In this document: positions 8,267 to 15,391 of the stretch, piece by piece
How positions within the stretch are numbered: position 1 is the stretch's first letter
How the letters are laid out: the number at the start of each line of letters is the position of its first letter
Virus record (IMG/VR): IMGVR_UViG_3300027963_000035
Span: 186,001 to 250,000 of that record
Source: a virus
DNA length: 64,000 bases
Reading direction: 5' to 3' (one strand)
The notes under the pieces: model-generated
The model's database searches: none
Seen by the model: the letters and a program-made list of their open reading frames with translations, nothing else
Told to the model about the DNA's origin: nothing
Translations under genes and position numbers: made by a program

Positions 8267-8479
8267 CTACTTTTGGAAAACGTTTATAATATCCCCGATA
8301 TTTTCTATCTGAAGAATTTCGTCCTCGGTCAATCTCTTGCCTAATTCTTCTTCTATGGCAAACAGCATTTCAACTTTAGCGAAACTATCTTCCACTAATT
8401 CTGAAAGATTAGTATCTTTGCTAACTTCCTTGTCAAACTTGCTGAAGATGATATCTTTAATTCTTTCTTCCATTGACAT
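8267..8479 (-). CDS. Acyl carrier protein-like protein
   Basis: A 70-aa acidic four-helix protein that matches the acyl carrier protein layout. It has an EDSFAKVEML motif in which Ser32 would be the 4'-phosphopantetheine attachment site, followed by the helix III region (RLTEDEILQIENIGDIINVF). Length and charge fit bacterial ACPs (about 75-80 aa). No other fatty-acid or polyketide gene is nearby. It could serve a phage-encoded modification or hijack a host acyl pathway. It overlaps the upstream gene by 23 nt. Confidence 0.82.
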   Translation of the reverse strand: MSMEERIKDIIFSKFDKEVSKDTNLSELVEDSFAKVEMLFAIEEELGKRLTEDEILQIENIGDIINVFQK

Positions 8480-8642
8480 CCCTGTATTCTATGTCTTTGA
8501 GAATTTCTCGCTGTGTTTCAATTAGTGTGTCGGCAACACCACAAGATGAATCCATATTTCGTTTCCACTCATAATGCTTTTCAACACGCTTGACATTATA
8601 TCCACGTTCAAGACAAAATTTTTGAAGTTCTTGAAATTTCAT
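8457..8642 (-). CDS. Uncharacterised 61-aa basic protein
   Basis: The start is preceded by AGGAGATATCT. The protein is small, charged and helical. It overlaps the ACP-like gene start, implying coupled translation. No family is recognised. Confidence 0.5.
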   Translation of the reverse strand: MKFQELQKFCLERGYNVKRVEKHYEWKRNMDSSCGVADTLIETQREILKDIEYRDVNGRKN

Positions 8643-8654
8643 AGATATCTCCTA

Positions 8655-9050
8655 TTACAAATTATCAATATTTTTTTCAATGAAATCAGCAATATCATTG
8701 AATGAATATTCACCATCATTCATTTCAGTTAGGTATGCTTTGCCAAGCAAATCGCTTTTGACATATCCAATATCCGATCCGATTCCTGCCCAATTTCGAA
8801 CCTTTTTAGATAAAGCGCCAGTGCTGCCGTCAAAAGTATGAATGCTATCTTTATCGCTTAACTCGCCAATCCACATCAAAGATTCTTCGATATTTTCTTC
8901 TTTATTAGATTCATAGTAAATTTCACAAAGAACGCCCAAACAACAGTGGGAGGTTTTACCTTCTACGGTTCTTTTAAGATAATTTTTACCCTGAGTATAG
9001 TCACCAGATCGTAATGCTTCGGCCCACTTTTCTGCTATTTCTTTTTTCAT
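8655..9050 (-). CDS. Conserved phage protein with CCLGVLC motif
   Basis: A 131-aa protein with the layout of a small family widespread in phages. It has an N-terminal WAEALRSGDYTQGKNYL helix, then HCCLGVLCEIYYE, then an acidic C-terminus. The function of that family is not known to me. Confidence 0.75.
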   Translation of the reverse strand: MKKEIAEKWAEALRSGDYTQGKNYLKRTVEGKTSHCCLGVLCEIYYESNKEENIEESLMWIGELSDKDSIHTFDGSTGALSKKVRNWAGIGSDIGYVKSDLLGKAYLTEMNDGEYSFNDIADFIEKNIDNL

Positions 9051-9117
9051 TTTATTTTCTTAATCAAATCCTAACAGAATATAAAATCAAATATCTGTAT
9101 ATAAGTTGGAGGACAAA

Positions 9118-9294
9118 ATGAAATACAGATTGTTAGTGATTTTTTTAGTTTCTTTTTTAATTGGATCGTTTTCCCTTAATGTGATTCACTATGAAGCCAT
9201 GATTAGAGCAGAAAACGATAAAAAGTTCAATGAAAATTTCTATTCAGAAATTATAAACAAATTACATAAGAGAATAATAGAGTCAGAAATTTAA
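9118..9294 (+). CDS. Small single-pass membrane protein
   Basis: A 58-aa protein preceded by a strong TTGGAGGACAAA ribosome site. Residues 4-22 form one hydrophobic helix, followed by a charged cytoplasmic or periplasmic helix. It is a rare plus-strand gene inside a minus-strand region, so it must have its own promoter. Function unknown. Confidence 0.6.
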   Translation: MKYRLLVIFLVSFLIGSFSLNVIHYEAMIRAENDKKFNENFYSEIINKLHKRIIESEI

Positions 9295-9304
9295 TGTATT
9301 GGGT

Positions 9305-9553
9305 TTATTTTTTCCACCAATTGGCATCATCATTGTCCTCGTTGTGAATATCTAATCTTTTTGATTCTAGTTTGACTATTTCATAAAGAGCATCTAATTG
9401 GTCTGAAAGAATATCTACTCTTTTAGATAAGAGACTATTAATTTCATCTTGTAGTTTCATTTCTTTTTGAATATTTCTAGATAAAATCGCAACTGTGCAG
9501 ACAATGCCGATCAGATAACTGATGATGAAAATCAAAATGTCTGTGGTTGTCAT
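9305..9553 (-). CDS. Small membrane-anchored coiled-coil protein
   Basis: An 82-aa protein with an N-terminal membrane helix (about residues 5-24) and a long charged helix afterwards. It converges on the plus-strand membrane gene ending at 9294. No family is recognised. Confidence 0.6.
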   Translation of the reverse strand: MTTTDILIFIISYLIGIVCTVAILSRNIQKEMKLQDEINSLLSKRVDILSDQLDALYEIVKLESKRLDIHNEDNDDANWWKK

Positions 9554-9571
9554 TATTACTCTATAAGCACT

Positions 9572-9970
9572 TTAATCTGGGCATTCAATTATTAGATGGG
9601 AATCGTCATTGGCGTAACATTCTACTTGAGTTTTTTGATTGATAAGTGTTTCTGTAGTATTTCGTGCAAAAACTCTTAACAACTCCCTTAGATCATCTAC
9701 ATCCAGGTCTGTTTTAATACGGAAACAATAATGACGATAAGTTTGAGACTTTATTCTTTCTATTGCACCGTCAAGATTTTTACTGAGAAGAATTAAATGA
9801 TCTTTTATTTTCCTGACACATTTTAACTCTTTTTTATCAAGATGCCAATCAAAATAAACTACACGGATCTTTTTCTTTAGAAATTTTTCAATTTCTTTTA
9901 GATCTTTTTCCACCGCTTCTTTCAGCAGGGTTTTTGGGTCAACGAAATTGTCAAGTAGTTTTTTATTCAT
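9572..9970 (-). CDS. Uncharacterised 132-aa protein
   Basis: A charged, mostly helical N-terminal half is followed by a mixed C-terminal part. No family is recognised. It overlaps the upstream gene's stop by 8 nt. Confidence 0.6.
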   Translation of the reverse strand: MNKKLLDNFVDPKTLLKEAVEKDLKEIEKFLKKKIRVVYFDWHLDKKELKCVRKIKDHLILLSKNLDGAIERIKSQTYRHYCFRIKTDLDVDDLRELLRVFARNTTETLINQKTQVECYANDDSHLIIECPD

Positions 9971-10148
9971 TTACTTGAATTTTGTCATCTACAATAAAAG
10001 AATCAATAAATTTAGCCAGTTCTTTTAGTTCATTTCTGGTGATCGGAGGTTGAACATAATGGCTGCTTAAACTAATGTTAAGATTATCTCCATTTTCCTT
10101 TAAATGAAAAATGAAATTTTGGCCGGTGTAAGTGTGCTTGGTTTCCAT
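9963..10148 (-). CDS. Uncharacterised 61-aa protein
   Basis: A small protein with predicted strands then a C-terminal amphipathic helix (RNELKELAKFIDSFI). No family is recognised. Confidence 0.5.
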   Translation of the reverse strand: METKHTYTGQNFIFHLKENGDNLNISLSSHYVQPPITRNELKELAKFIDSFIVDDKIQVNE

Positions 10149-10168
10149 TAGTTATCATCCTTAACAAT

Positions 10169-10309
10169 TTAGTAACTGCACTCTTTTAGGTCACGCTCAA
10201 TAGTCTTTTCAATTAGTTCATTAATAAATTCTAAATCATAAACTTTCATGTTGTATTCTTCCATGAGTTTAAGAATTTTTTCACCTAGTTCGCAGAAATT
10301 GTTTTCCAT
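10169..10309 (-). CDS. Small acidic helical protein (46 aa)
   Basis: A short frame with ATG at 10309 and TAA at 10169. It encodes 46 residues, strongly acidic and amphipathic (MENNFCELGEKILKLMEEYN start). It fits the spacing between neighbouring genes in the same direction. Confidence 0.5.
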   Translation of the reverse strand: MENNFCELGEKILKLMEEYNMKVYDLEFINELIEKTIERDLKECSY

Positions 10310-10340
10310 AACCTAGGCTCCTAGTAAGGACATTGGGGCG

Positions 10341-10718
10341 TTAGACTGAAACTTCTTCTTCGTCTTTCATTTCAAAGACTGTGGGGGCTTTAAAATCCCT
10401 ATTTCCCGTCATCCAACTCTTGATCTTCATTTCACGAAAGTAATCACTAACTGTGGGGATAAATCCCAAATCTTCTTTAACGTGCTGTTCACCAATAAAA
10501 CGAACAGGAATTTCTCTGCCGTTACTATTGGTGATTGTAATGCCGAAAATCTTTTCACACATAAAGATTCCTTCGCTATGATGCCTTAAAGCACGATGGC
10601 GAATATCGGCCATATGACTCTTGCTTTCATCAAACCAATCATGAATGGCCTGATAATCGGCGGGAATTCCTCCCCACTTTTTAGCACTACTGATAGAGTG
10701 ATGATATGGGTGAGACAT
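10341..10718 (-). CDS. Conserved phage protein, DUF6915-like
   Basis: A 125-aa protein with several His-rich signatures of a family widespread in phages: HPYHHSISSAKKWGG, DYQAIHDWFD, RHRALRHHSEGIF, GEQHVKEDLGFIPT. The conserved His residues could bind metal. Function unknown. It overlaps the upstream SWIM-type gene by one base. Confidence 0.75.
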   Translation of the reverse strand: MSHPYHHSISSAKKWGGIPADYQAIHDWFDESKSHMADIRHRALRHHSEGIFMCEKIFGITITNSNGREIPVRFIGEQHVKEDLGFIPTVSDYFREMKIKSWMTGNRDFKAPTVFEMKDEEEVSV

Positions 10719-10993
10719 TACTTCAGCCTCTTGTTCTTAGGACGATTATCGGCAATGGCAGTATTGCCGTGAATCTCACTAGGATCAAGATTACAACCGT
10801 TCAAAAGATGCTTGCAATATCGGCGGCTACAATATGCAGGGCAAGAACAACCCCAACGACCAGATTCCTTATTCTGTGCAACAATATAGATGCGATTGCT
10901 GCTTTCGCTGCGAATCTGAATACGGTTAGTCCACTGTGCATTATCTGGCAGACTAACACCACCAGCCGGCATACGAATCGTAATATCACTCAT
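10718..10993 (-). CDS. SWIM-type zinc-finger protein
   Basis: A 91-aa protein with a central CSCPAYCSRRYCKHLL segment, matching the CxC...CxH pattern of SWIM zinc fingers that bind nucleic acid or protein. A basic tail follows. A motif copy lies about 40 nt upstream. It starts a short operon with the DUF6915-like gene. Confidence 0.75.
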   Translation of the reverse strand: MSDITIRMPAGGVSLPDNAQWTNRIQIRSESSNRIYIVAQNKESGRWGCSCPAYCSRRYCKHLLNGCNLDPSEIHGNTAIADNRPKNKRLK

Positions 10994-11033
10994 TTATTTT
11001 TCTCCTGTATTTGTGAAGTCTACCCGATACCAA

Positions 11034-11052
11034 ACCGTACCGCAGGGAAACC
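11034..11052 (-). promoter_or_regulatory. Copy of the 20-bp promoter-like motif
   Basis: Minus-strand sense GGTTTCCCTGCGGTACGGT. It lies about 40 nt upstream of the SWIM-type gene. Confidence 0.75.
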
Positions 11053-11072
11053 AGGAGGGCAAGGAGGGGGGA

Positions 11073-11687
11073 TTATATTTCAAGACTACAAGTTTCTAAT
11101 TCATTTAAGCATCTAAAATTAGTTCCATTGACTGTCATTTGCCAACTCTTATGGTAGTGTCCAAAATACCAACTTTTTGGTTGGTAAATATTAAACAATT
11201 CTTGCAAGAAATATCCTGTTTGATTTTGATACATCTGAGTATGTGGATCCAACAAATAAGGAGAAATAGTTTCCGGACAATCATGCGTGAGCATAATATC
11301 CGGCTTGATGCTTCTATAAAGTTCCCTAGCCTTCATGAATTGTTCAACAGACACTTGTTCTTCTGACCACCAATCAATTCCGATAGTTCTGTATTGTTTA
11401 TCAATACTATATGCTCCACGGTAGTAGAAAAAATCTATTCCGTTGAAATTAACCATGTATCCATAGTCGCCAAGATAATGTGGAATATTAATTATTTTTG
11501 AATAGTTATCGTGATTACCGCCGACAATAACAAACTTTTTTGGATCGACATTATCTAATGTAGAAAAATCGAAACCCAGGTCGCCAATTTGGACTATGTA
11601 TTCATGACGATCTTTCTCACGAATTATTTCGTGCATACGTCTATATTTGCCGTGAACATCACCCAAAATAGTAATAATTTTTTTCAT
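11073..11687 (-). CDS. Calcineurin-like metallophosphoesterase
   Basis: A 204-aa protein with the metal-binding motifs of the family in order: GDVHG (about residue 9), GDLG, GGNHDN, LTHDCP and FGHYHK. These coordinate two metals and hydrolyse phosphoesters. Length fits small phage phosphoesterases. The start at 11687 (MKKIITILGD) is preferred to an upstream one because it places the first motif at the usual position. The substrate could be nucleotides, protein phosphate or RNA ends and is not predictable. Confidence 0.85.
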   Translation of the reverse strand: MKKIITILGDVHGKYRRMHEIIREKDRHEYIVQIGDLGFDFSTLDNVDPKKFVIVGGNHDNYSKIINIPHYLGDYGYMVNFNGIDFFYYRGAYSIDKQYRTIGIDWWSEEQVSVEQFMKARELYRSIKPDIMLTHDCPETISPYLLDPHTQMYQNQTGYFLQELFNIYQPKSWYFGHYHKSWQMTVNGTNFRCLNELETCSLEI

Positions 11688-11699
11688 AAAAAATAAAAT

Positions 11700-11757
11700 A
11701 ACCCTCCGCACGAACCTATTAGGGTCACGAACCTATTAGAGTGTCGTGCGGAGGGTT
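11700..11757. terminator. Terminator hairpin with internal direct repeat
   Basis: A 14-bp stem (AACCCTCCGCACGA / TCGTGCGGAGGGTT) is flanked by T-rich ends on both strands, so it can terminate in both directions. Its loop holds two copies of an ACGAACCTATTAG-like block. It closes the secreted-protein gene that ends at 11775. Confidence 0.85.
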
Positions 11758-11774
11758 TTTAACAATAAATTAGA

Positions 11775-12182
11775 TTAGCGATAACGGCGGCAGCAATACC
11801 ATTTGCCATTATTGCCTTGTGCATAACCTACGTCAACAGTCGTGAGGTTGCTATTAGCATAGCAGCAGTTGTTGTATGCGGCCTGTTGGGAGGAACCGCT
11901 CCCGCAACCCTCATACCCGCTGTTGCCTCCCCAGTGACCAACACGGCCCGTACGAGCCATGATTTCGGCAACACCCTGAGCCGAACTGGTATCGCTATAA
12001 CTTCTGGTTGGAGTTTCAGAAGTATAACTATATTGCCGTGGGGTATCTCCCCCAGTATAACTGTATGTCTTTGGGGCAGAATAAGTCGGGGTATTATAGG
12101 TGTTATAACTGCGTCGAGGACGAGCGTGAGCAACACCACTAATCAGAACACAAACAAAAAGAGCAGCAACAAGACGATTCAT
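11775..12182 (-). CDS. Secreted protein with planctomycete-type YEG core
   Basis: The start at 12182 gives a clear signal peptide (MNRLVAALFVCVLISGVAHA). A Tyr/Thr/Ser-rich linker (about residues 20-65) follows. The C-terminal domain contains AEIMARTGRVGHWGG, GYEGCG, a CC pair and a NGKWYCCRR end. This core resembles a secreted domain I know from planctomycete genomes (ARTGRxxHxGG..YEGVG), which suggests capture from a planctomycete host. Function unknown; possibly surface-acting during infection. Confidence 0.7.
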   Translation of the reverse strand: MNRLVAALFVCVLISGVAHARPRRSYNTYNTPTYSAPKTYSYTGGDTPRQYSYTSETPTRSYSDTSSAQGVAEIMARTGRVGHWGGNSGYEGCGSGSSQQAAYNNCCYANSNLTTVDVGYAQGNNGKWYCCRRYR

Positions 12183-12324
12183 ACTAACCTCCATGAAATG
12201 AAACATATGGTATGATATGTTTCCTCCTAATCAAACTCCCCATACCGGGAACCAGAATACTGTAGTGTATTGAATCAATTTTGGCAAGTGGAATAAATTG
12301 TTTTGCCCATCTTACCTAACCTAT

Positions 12325-12516
12325 TCAAAATTCCGGTTCGATGGGTTCATATGCGTCATATTGACTCATAATATCCGTACGAAATTTACCCAACTTTTCT
12401 TTTTTACAACTAGAACAGCATTTAGTCAATGGAATATTATATCCATCGTAGATCCACTCGCTAATCTTACCGCTTCCACAATTGCATTCGTGGCTTTTTA
12501 CATTAGGTTCATTCAT
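12325..12516 (-). CDS. Small zinc-ribbon-like phage protein
   Basis: A 63-aa protein with CNCGSG and CCSSC pairs around WIYDGYNIPLTK, and an acidic EPIEPEF end. The same layout occurs in many phage proteins of unknown function. It overlaps the upstream gene by one base. Confidence 0.7.
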   Translation of the reverse strand: MNEPNVKSHECNCGSGKISEWIYDGYNIPLTKCCSSCKKEKLGKFRTDIMSQYDAYEPIEPEF

Positions 12517-12725
12517 TACATTTCTCCAAGAAAGTCTCGGAGCATACGGGCAGTCTCAATAAAATGCAAGCCCTTTGCGTGGGCTTCTTCTATGATGCTG
12601 TCCACTCCATCATAAATGCTCTCTGGATAATTCGCCAGAATCTCATAAAGAGGAAGTGTGCTGTATTCATTCTCAAAATACCAATCGGTTTTGTTTTTGT
12701 ATTCGGCAATATCAAGATTATTCAT
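12516..12725 (-). CDS. Uncharacterised 69-aa protein
   Basis: A small acidic protein. Its ATG overlaps the stop of the tiny membrane protein upstream (TAATG). No family is recognised. Confidence 0.55.
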   Translation of the reverse strand: MNNLDIAEYKNKTDWYFENEYSTLPLYEILANYPESIYDGVDSIIEEAHAKGLHFIETARMLRDFLGEM

Positions 12726-12844
12726 TACAAATACCTTTGAATAAGACGATCAATCATTCCAAATATAATCCAAGGAATTGGACTCAAGGCAATGCCAATT
12801 GAAAACAAAATAGATAATACAGAAATAATAATTAACGAATACAT
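12725..12844 (-). CDS. Tiny membrane protein (39 aa)
   Basis: A short frame preceded by TTGGAGTACGGG. It is almost wholly hydrophobic (MYSLIIISVLSILFSIGIAL start) with a basic end, so a single membrane helix. It is coupled to both neighbours by overlap. Confidence 0.5.
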   Translation of the reverse strand: MYSLIIISVLSILFSIGIALSPIPWIIFGMIDRLIQRYL

Positions 12845-13077
12845 CCCGTACTCCAATTCTTGGGCATACTTTCAATCTTGCAACCAAAACTTTCCCAACG
12901 CCCCACAGTCCAAGGAAACTTGCTTTCGCTTTTAACGTAGACTTCCCAACCACGCTGGTAGTTCTTGATTGTACCCTCAATCTTACTGCTCATTTCCTCT
13001 GTGGCAGGGGATGCAGTATCATACCGGAGCATATCCAGTGGAAATTCACCATTACCAGTAATTTTAGCGTACTTCAT
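12832..13077 (-). CDS. Uncharacterised 81-aa protein
   Basis: A soluble protein with several aromatic residues. No family is recognised. A motif copy lies about 41 nt upstream, so it begins the operon running to 12325. Confidence 0.6.
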   Translation of the reverse strand: MKYAKITGNGEFPLDMLRYDTASPATEEMSSKIEGTIKNYQRGWEVYVKSESKFPWTVGRWESFGCKIESMPKNWSTGCIR

Positions 13078-13118
13078 ATCAGTCTCTTAAAAAAAGTTTT
13101 AATCTGTTCCTACCAACA

Positions 13119-13138
13119 ACCGTACCCGAAAGAAACTT
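13119..13138 (-). promoter_or_regulatory. Copy of the 20-bp promoter-like motif
   Basis: Minus-strand sense AAGTTTCTTTCGGGTACGGT. It abuts the -35 box of the divergent CsrA promoter. Confidence 0.78.
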
Positions 13139-13165
13139 GACTCTTTTGGACTGACCTGCTATATT
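13137..13165 (+). promoter_or_regulatory. Sigma70-type promoter for csrA
   Basis: TTGACT (13137-13142) and TATATT (13160-13165) are separated by exactly 17 bp. The csrA GTG start lies 47 nt downstream. It would be read by host polymerase. Confidence 0.8.
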
Positions 13166-13212
13166 GTTTTTGTTGTCTGATTTTTCTAAAAATAAAACAA
13201 AAGGAACATACA

Positions 13213-13395
13213 GTGCTAGTGCTGTGCCGCAAGGAAAGCGAAAAAATTCACATCCCAGAATTAAACGTAACGATTACCCTTGTAAGTGTCGAGGGAAATA
13301 GAGCAAGGATAGGCGTGGAAGCCCCAAAGAACTGTAGTATTGTTAGAGAAGAATTGTTAGTTGACAACAAGCCTTGGGTCAAAAAGACTCGATGA
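13213..13395 (+). CDS. csrA: CsrA-like RNA-binding translational regulator
   Basis: A 60-aa protein that begins with GTG and follows the CsrA pattern throughout: MLVLCRKESEKIHI, then VSVEGNRARIGVEAP, then SIVREEL. CsrA dimers bind GGA motifs in mRNA leaders and block or change translation or decay. A consensus host promoter precedes it. Two tiny membrane proteins and a structured, GGA-containing RNA follow. The phage may use it to reset host carbon metabolism or its own gene order. Confidence 0.92.
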   Translation: MLVLCRKESEKIHIPELNVTITLVSVEGNRARIGVEAPKNCSIVREELLVDNKPWVKKTR

Positions 13396-13427
13396 GATTT
13401 TACCACTAAAAAAAGGAGACAAAAAGA

Positions 13428-13577
13428 ATGAAAAGTAGATATTTGTTTATAACAGCAGCATTTTTAAGTTTTGTTTTGAGTGTAACCATATGGTTTTTAT
13501 TTAAAAATGAAAATCAAGCTATTTTTGTTGGAATATGGGTTCCTAGCATATTGTGTCTAGGGAGGTATTTCGATTAA
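13428..13577 (+). CDS. Tiny two-helix membrane protein (49 aa)
   Basis: ATG at 13428 follows AAAGGAGACAAAAAGA. The 49 residues form two hydrophobic segments separated by a short charged turn. It lies 32 nt after csrA and overlaps the next tiny gene by one base (TAATG). Confidence 0.6.
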   Translation: MKSRYLFITAAFLSFVLSVTIWFLFKNENQAIFVGIWVPSILCLGRYFD

Positions 13578-13669
13578 TGGATAATTTCTTTCTTTTTATA
13601 ATGGGAATAGCAATAACCCTAATCTGTGGTATGGGGGTATTAGTTTATTGCGTTGCCCTAGGGTTATAA
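13577..13669 (+). CDS. Tiny membrane protein (30 aa)
   Basis: A 30-residue frame coupled to the previous gene by TAATG and almost entirely hydrophobic. It is short enough that it could be chance, but the coupling and strand fit a real gene. Confidence 0.45.
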   Translation: MDNFFLFIMGIAITLICGMGVLVYCVALGL

Positions 13670-13683
13670 AAAAGAGCAAAAAA

Positions 13684-13776
13684 AGGTTGCGGTTATTGAG
13701 CCAGCCGGTGGAGCCGACTTTCGGGCGAGGCTAAGGGTGCTGGCCCGTTCTGAGTGAGTCCACTAATATTCAACCT
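13684..13776 (+). ncRNA. Candidate structured RNA downstream of csrA
   Basis: An outer stem (AGGTTG / CAACCT) encloses a GC-rich core. The core has GCCAGC (13700-13705) paired with GCTGGC (13739-13744), an inner AGCC/GGCT or CCGA/TCGG stem, and a possible CGGG-CCCG pseudoknot (13722-13725 with 13744-13747). The GC-rich core is strikingly unlike the AT-rich surroundings, and a terminator follows at once. It contains a GTGGAG segment that CsrA could bind. No known RNA family is confidently matched. Confidence 0.5.
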
Positions 13777-13778
13777 AT

Positions 13779-13824
13779 AACTGAAAGAAAGCCGTTAATC
13801 ATATGACTTTCTTTCAGTTTTTTG
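13779..13824. terminator. Terminator for the csrA unit
   Basis: A 13-bp stem (AACTGAAAGAAAG / CTTTCTTTCAGTT) is followed by TTTTTT on the plus strand. The stop codon of the convergent gene lies inside it. Confidence 0.88.
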
Positions 13825-14191
13825 TTTCTATAAAAATATGATGCCCTAATGTAATCAAATTTTCAAATCCCATTCCATCGAGATTAGATGGATCATCTTT
13901 ATATTGCCAGTAGGGGCTGATTTTAGGATCATAAAAAAGTCTATGTCCAGAGGGTTTCACAAAATTATATGAAACCTCAACGTTTTTGCATTGCACCCAT
14001 CCGCAAACATCCCTCTTTTGTTTAGCAAAAACTTTCTCTGCTGTTTTTGATTCATTTTTTAACGTACATCCCATAAGCAATAATTGAACTTTATTGGGAT
14101 CATGATATTCAACTGAATTCGTAATTATGTTGCGAATCTGCCAATGCTTATAATTCTCCCCAGCACCCAAATGAAATCGAACTTTAAGCAT
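13814..14191 (-). CDS. Uncharacterised 125-aa protein
   Basis: A soluble protein starting MLKVRFHLGAGENYKHWQI. It has a central CGWVQC pair and a C-terminal region rich in Pro and aromatic residues. The N-terminal LGxGxxxKxWQI pattern is familiar from small phage hypotheticals. Function unknown. Confidence 0.65.
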   Translation of the reverse strand: MLKVRFHLGAGENYKHWQIRNIITNSVEYHDPNKVQLLLMGCTLKNESKTAEKVFAKQKRDVCGWVQCKNVEVSYNFVKPSGHRLFYDPKISPYWQYKDDPSNLDGMGFENLITLGHHIFIETKN

Positions 14192-14195
14192 AATA

Positions 14196-14465
14196 TTACC
14201 TGGCTTTTTCTTCTTTATTAGATCTTACCGATAAGATTACGATTCTATTATTTAAGATTTCTATATGGTTTACTAATTTATCATTCTGATATTCTAGTTT
14301 CTTATTCTGGTATTCTAAATCACTAATTATGTTTCTATACTTAATGTAATTTTTTTTCTGATTATATATTGTTGTTCTCTGATTGTATATTATTACTCCA
14401 AGGAAGACATAAAATAGAATTCCTATAAATATTGTTATAAAAACTTTATGGAATTTCATGTCCAT
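14196..14465 (-). CDS. Membrane-anchored coiled-coil protein
   Basis: An 89-aa protein with an N-terminal membrane helix (about residues 8-26) and a long coiled-coil (YQNKKLEYQNDKLVNHIEIL). It has spanin-like proportions, but no lipoprotein partner or lysis gene is seen nearby. It overlaps the upstream gene by 10 nt. Confidence 0.6.
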   Translation of the reverse strand: MDMKFHKVFITIFIGILFYVFLGVIIYNQRTTIYNQKKNYIKYRNIISDLEYQNKKLEYQNDKLVNHIEILNNRIVILSVRSNKEEKAR

Positions 14466-15211
14466 AAGCTCTTTCTGATTTTGATTAATCTGATCATCAT
14501 ATCTTCATCTTCTTTATCATATTGTTCTTCGATGCTTGTGAGTTTATCGAGACTCTCTCTTATAATCTCTTTATCTTTTATCCTACTCTCGCAGATTTCG
14601 CTCCACTTGCTAATATCGTGAGGATGTTCACGATATGGTCTAACGTTTTTCCACCAATTATAAATTTCTAAGATTTCTTTAGAAGATTCTGCTTGGGGTG
14701 TTGGCTCGCCGTAACCCTCAGTATATTCTTTCTGGTATCCATTTTCTTCATCTTTTTTAAGACCCATCGCCCAATTAAGATATTCGATACCGCCTTCTGC
14801 GGATCTCTTATATTTTCCTCTTTCTTTTTTATCTTTGCTTAGATAATTTATCCAAGAAAGTTCATCTTCCACAAATTCAGATAATTCAGTAAACAAACCA
14901 TAGAGTATCTTTTCATCTACTTCATGATAATGTCCTGGCTCTAGGCCGGTCTTTAAATAATGAGTCTTATCTACAAACCTATTATTTAAATAAGTTTTTA
15001 TGGAATTGTAGAGATCTGACGGGTAAAATATAAAGTCTTGAAGATTGCCAAGAAGAGTATCGGAGAGATAATATCTAATCGGTCTTTTGTTCTCTTGTTC
15101 CTTTCTCCAATCTTCCCAACCTTCCATTGTGAGTCCAAGAGGCTTATCTTCACCTCTAACCCAATTTGCAAATTTGCTACAAGTCCAGTAATTGAATCTG
15201 GTTCTTAACAT
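14456..15211 (-). CDS. Conserved phage protein (FNYW..SKFANWVRG family)
   Basis: A 251-aa protein whose N-terminus (RFNYWTCSKFANWVRG, LTMEGWEDWR, PIRYYLSD) and following region (LQDFIFYPSDLYNSIKTYLNNRF, then LFTELSEFVEDELSW) match a family I associate with cyanophages and other large marine phages. The function of that family is unknown. The start at 15211 (MLRTRF) is preferred because the family begins there. A short gap of about 180 nt upstream holds no gene. Confidence 0.72.
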   Translation of the reverse strand: MLRTRFNYWTCSKFANWVRGEDKPLGLTMEGWEDWRKEQENKRPIRYYLSDTLLGNLQDFIFYPSDLYNSIKTYLNNRFVDKTHYLKTGLEPGHYHEVDEKILYGLFTELSEFVEDELSWINYLSKDKKERGKYKRSAEGGIEYLNWAMGLKKDEENGYQKEYTEGYGEPTPQAESSKEILEIYNWWKNVRPYREHPHDISKWSEICESRIKDKEIIRESLDKLTSIEEQYDKEDEDMMIRLIKIRKSLWT

Positions 15212-15391
15212 AGTGAAATTTTCCAAAAAAATTAGTATCGCAGTTCCGTGTAGACCACTGCGTAATGTATATTAAATTTAACTTACACTCTATTGGCTGT
15301 CGATAACCTCAACCCAGTAACAGTATAGTGATCGACCACTATTTTTTTGTTACCAACAAGATAGTATTGTTGTATATACGGGTACTAATTT

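Noticed and set aside
13684-13776. HDV-type ribozyme
   Set aside because: Only the GGCTAAGGG segment matches; I could not place the P1 strand that the fold requires.
14196-14465. Inner-membrane spanin
   Set aside because: Only the general layout fits; no outer-membrane partner, holin or endolysin is nearby.
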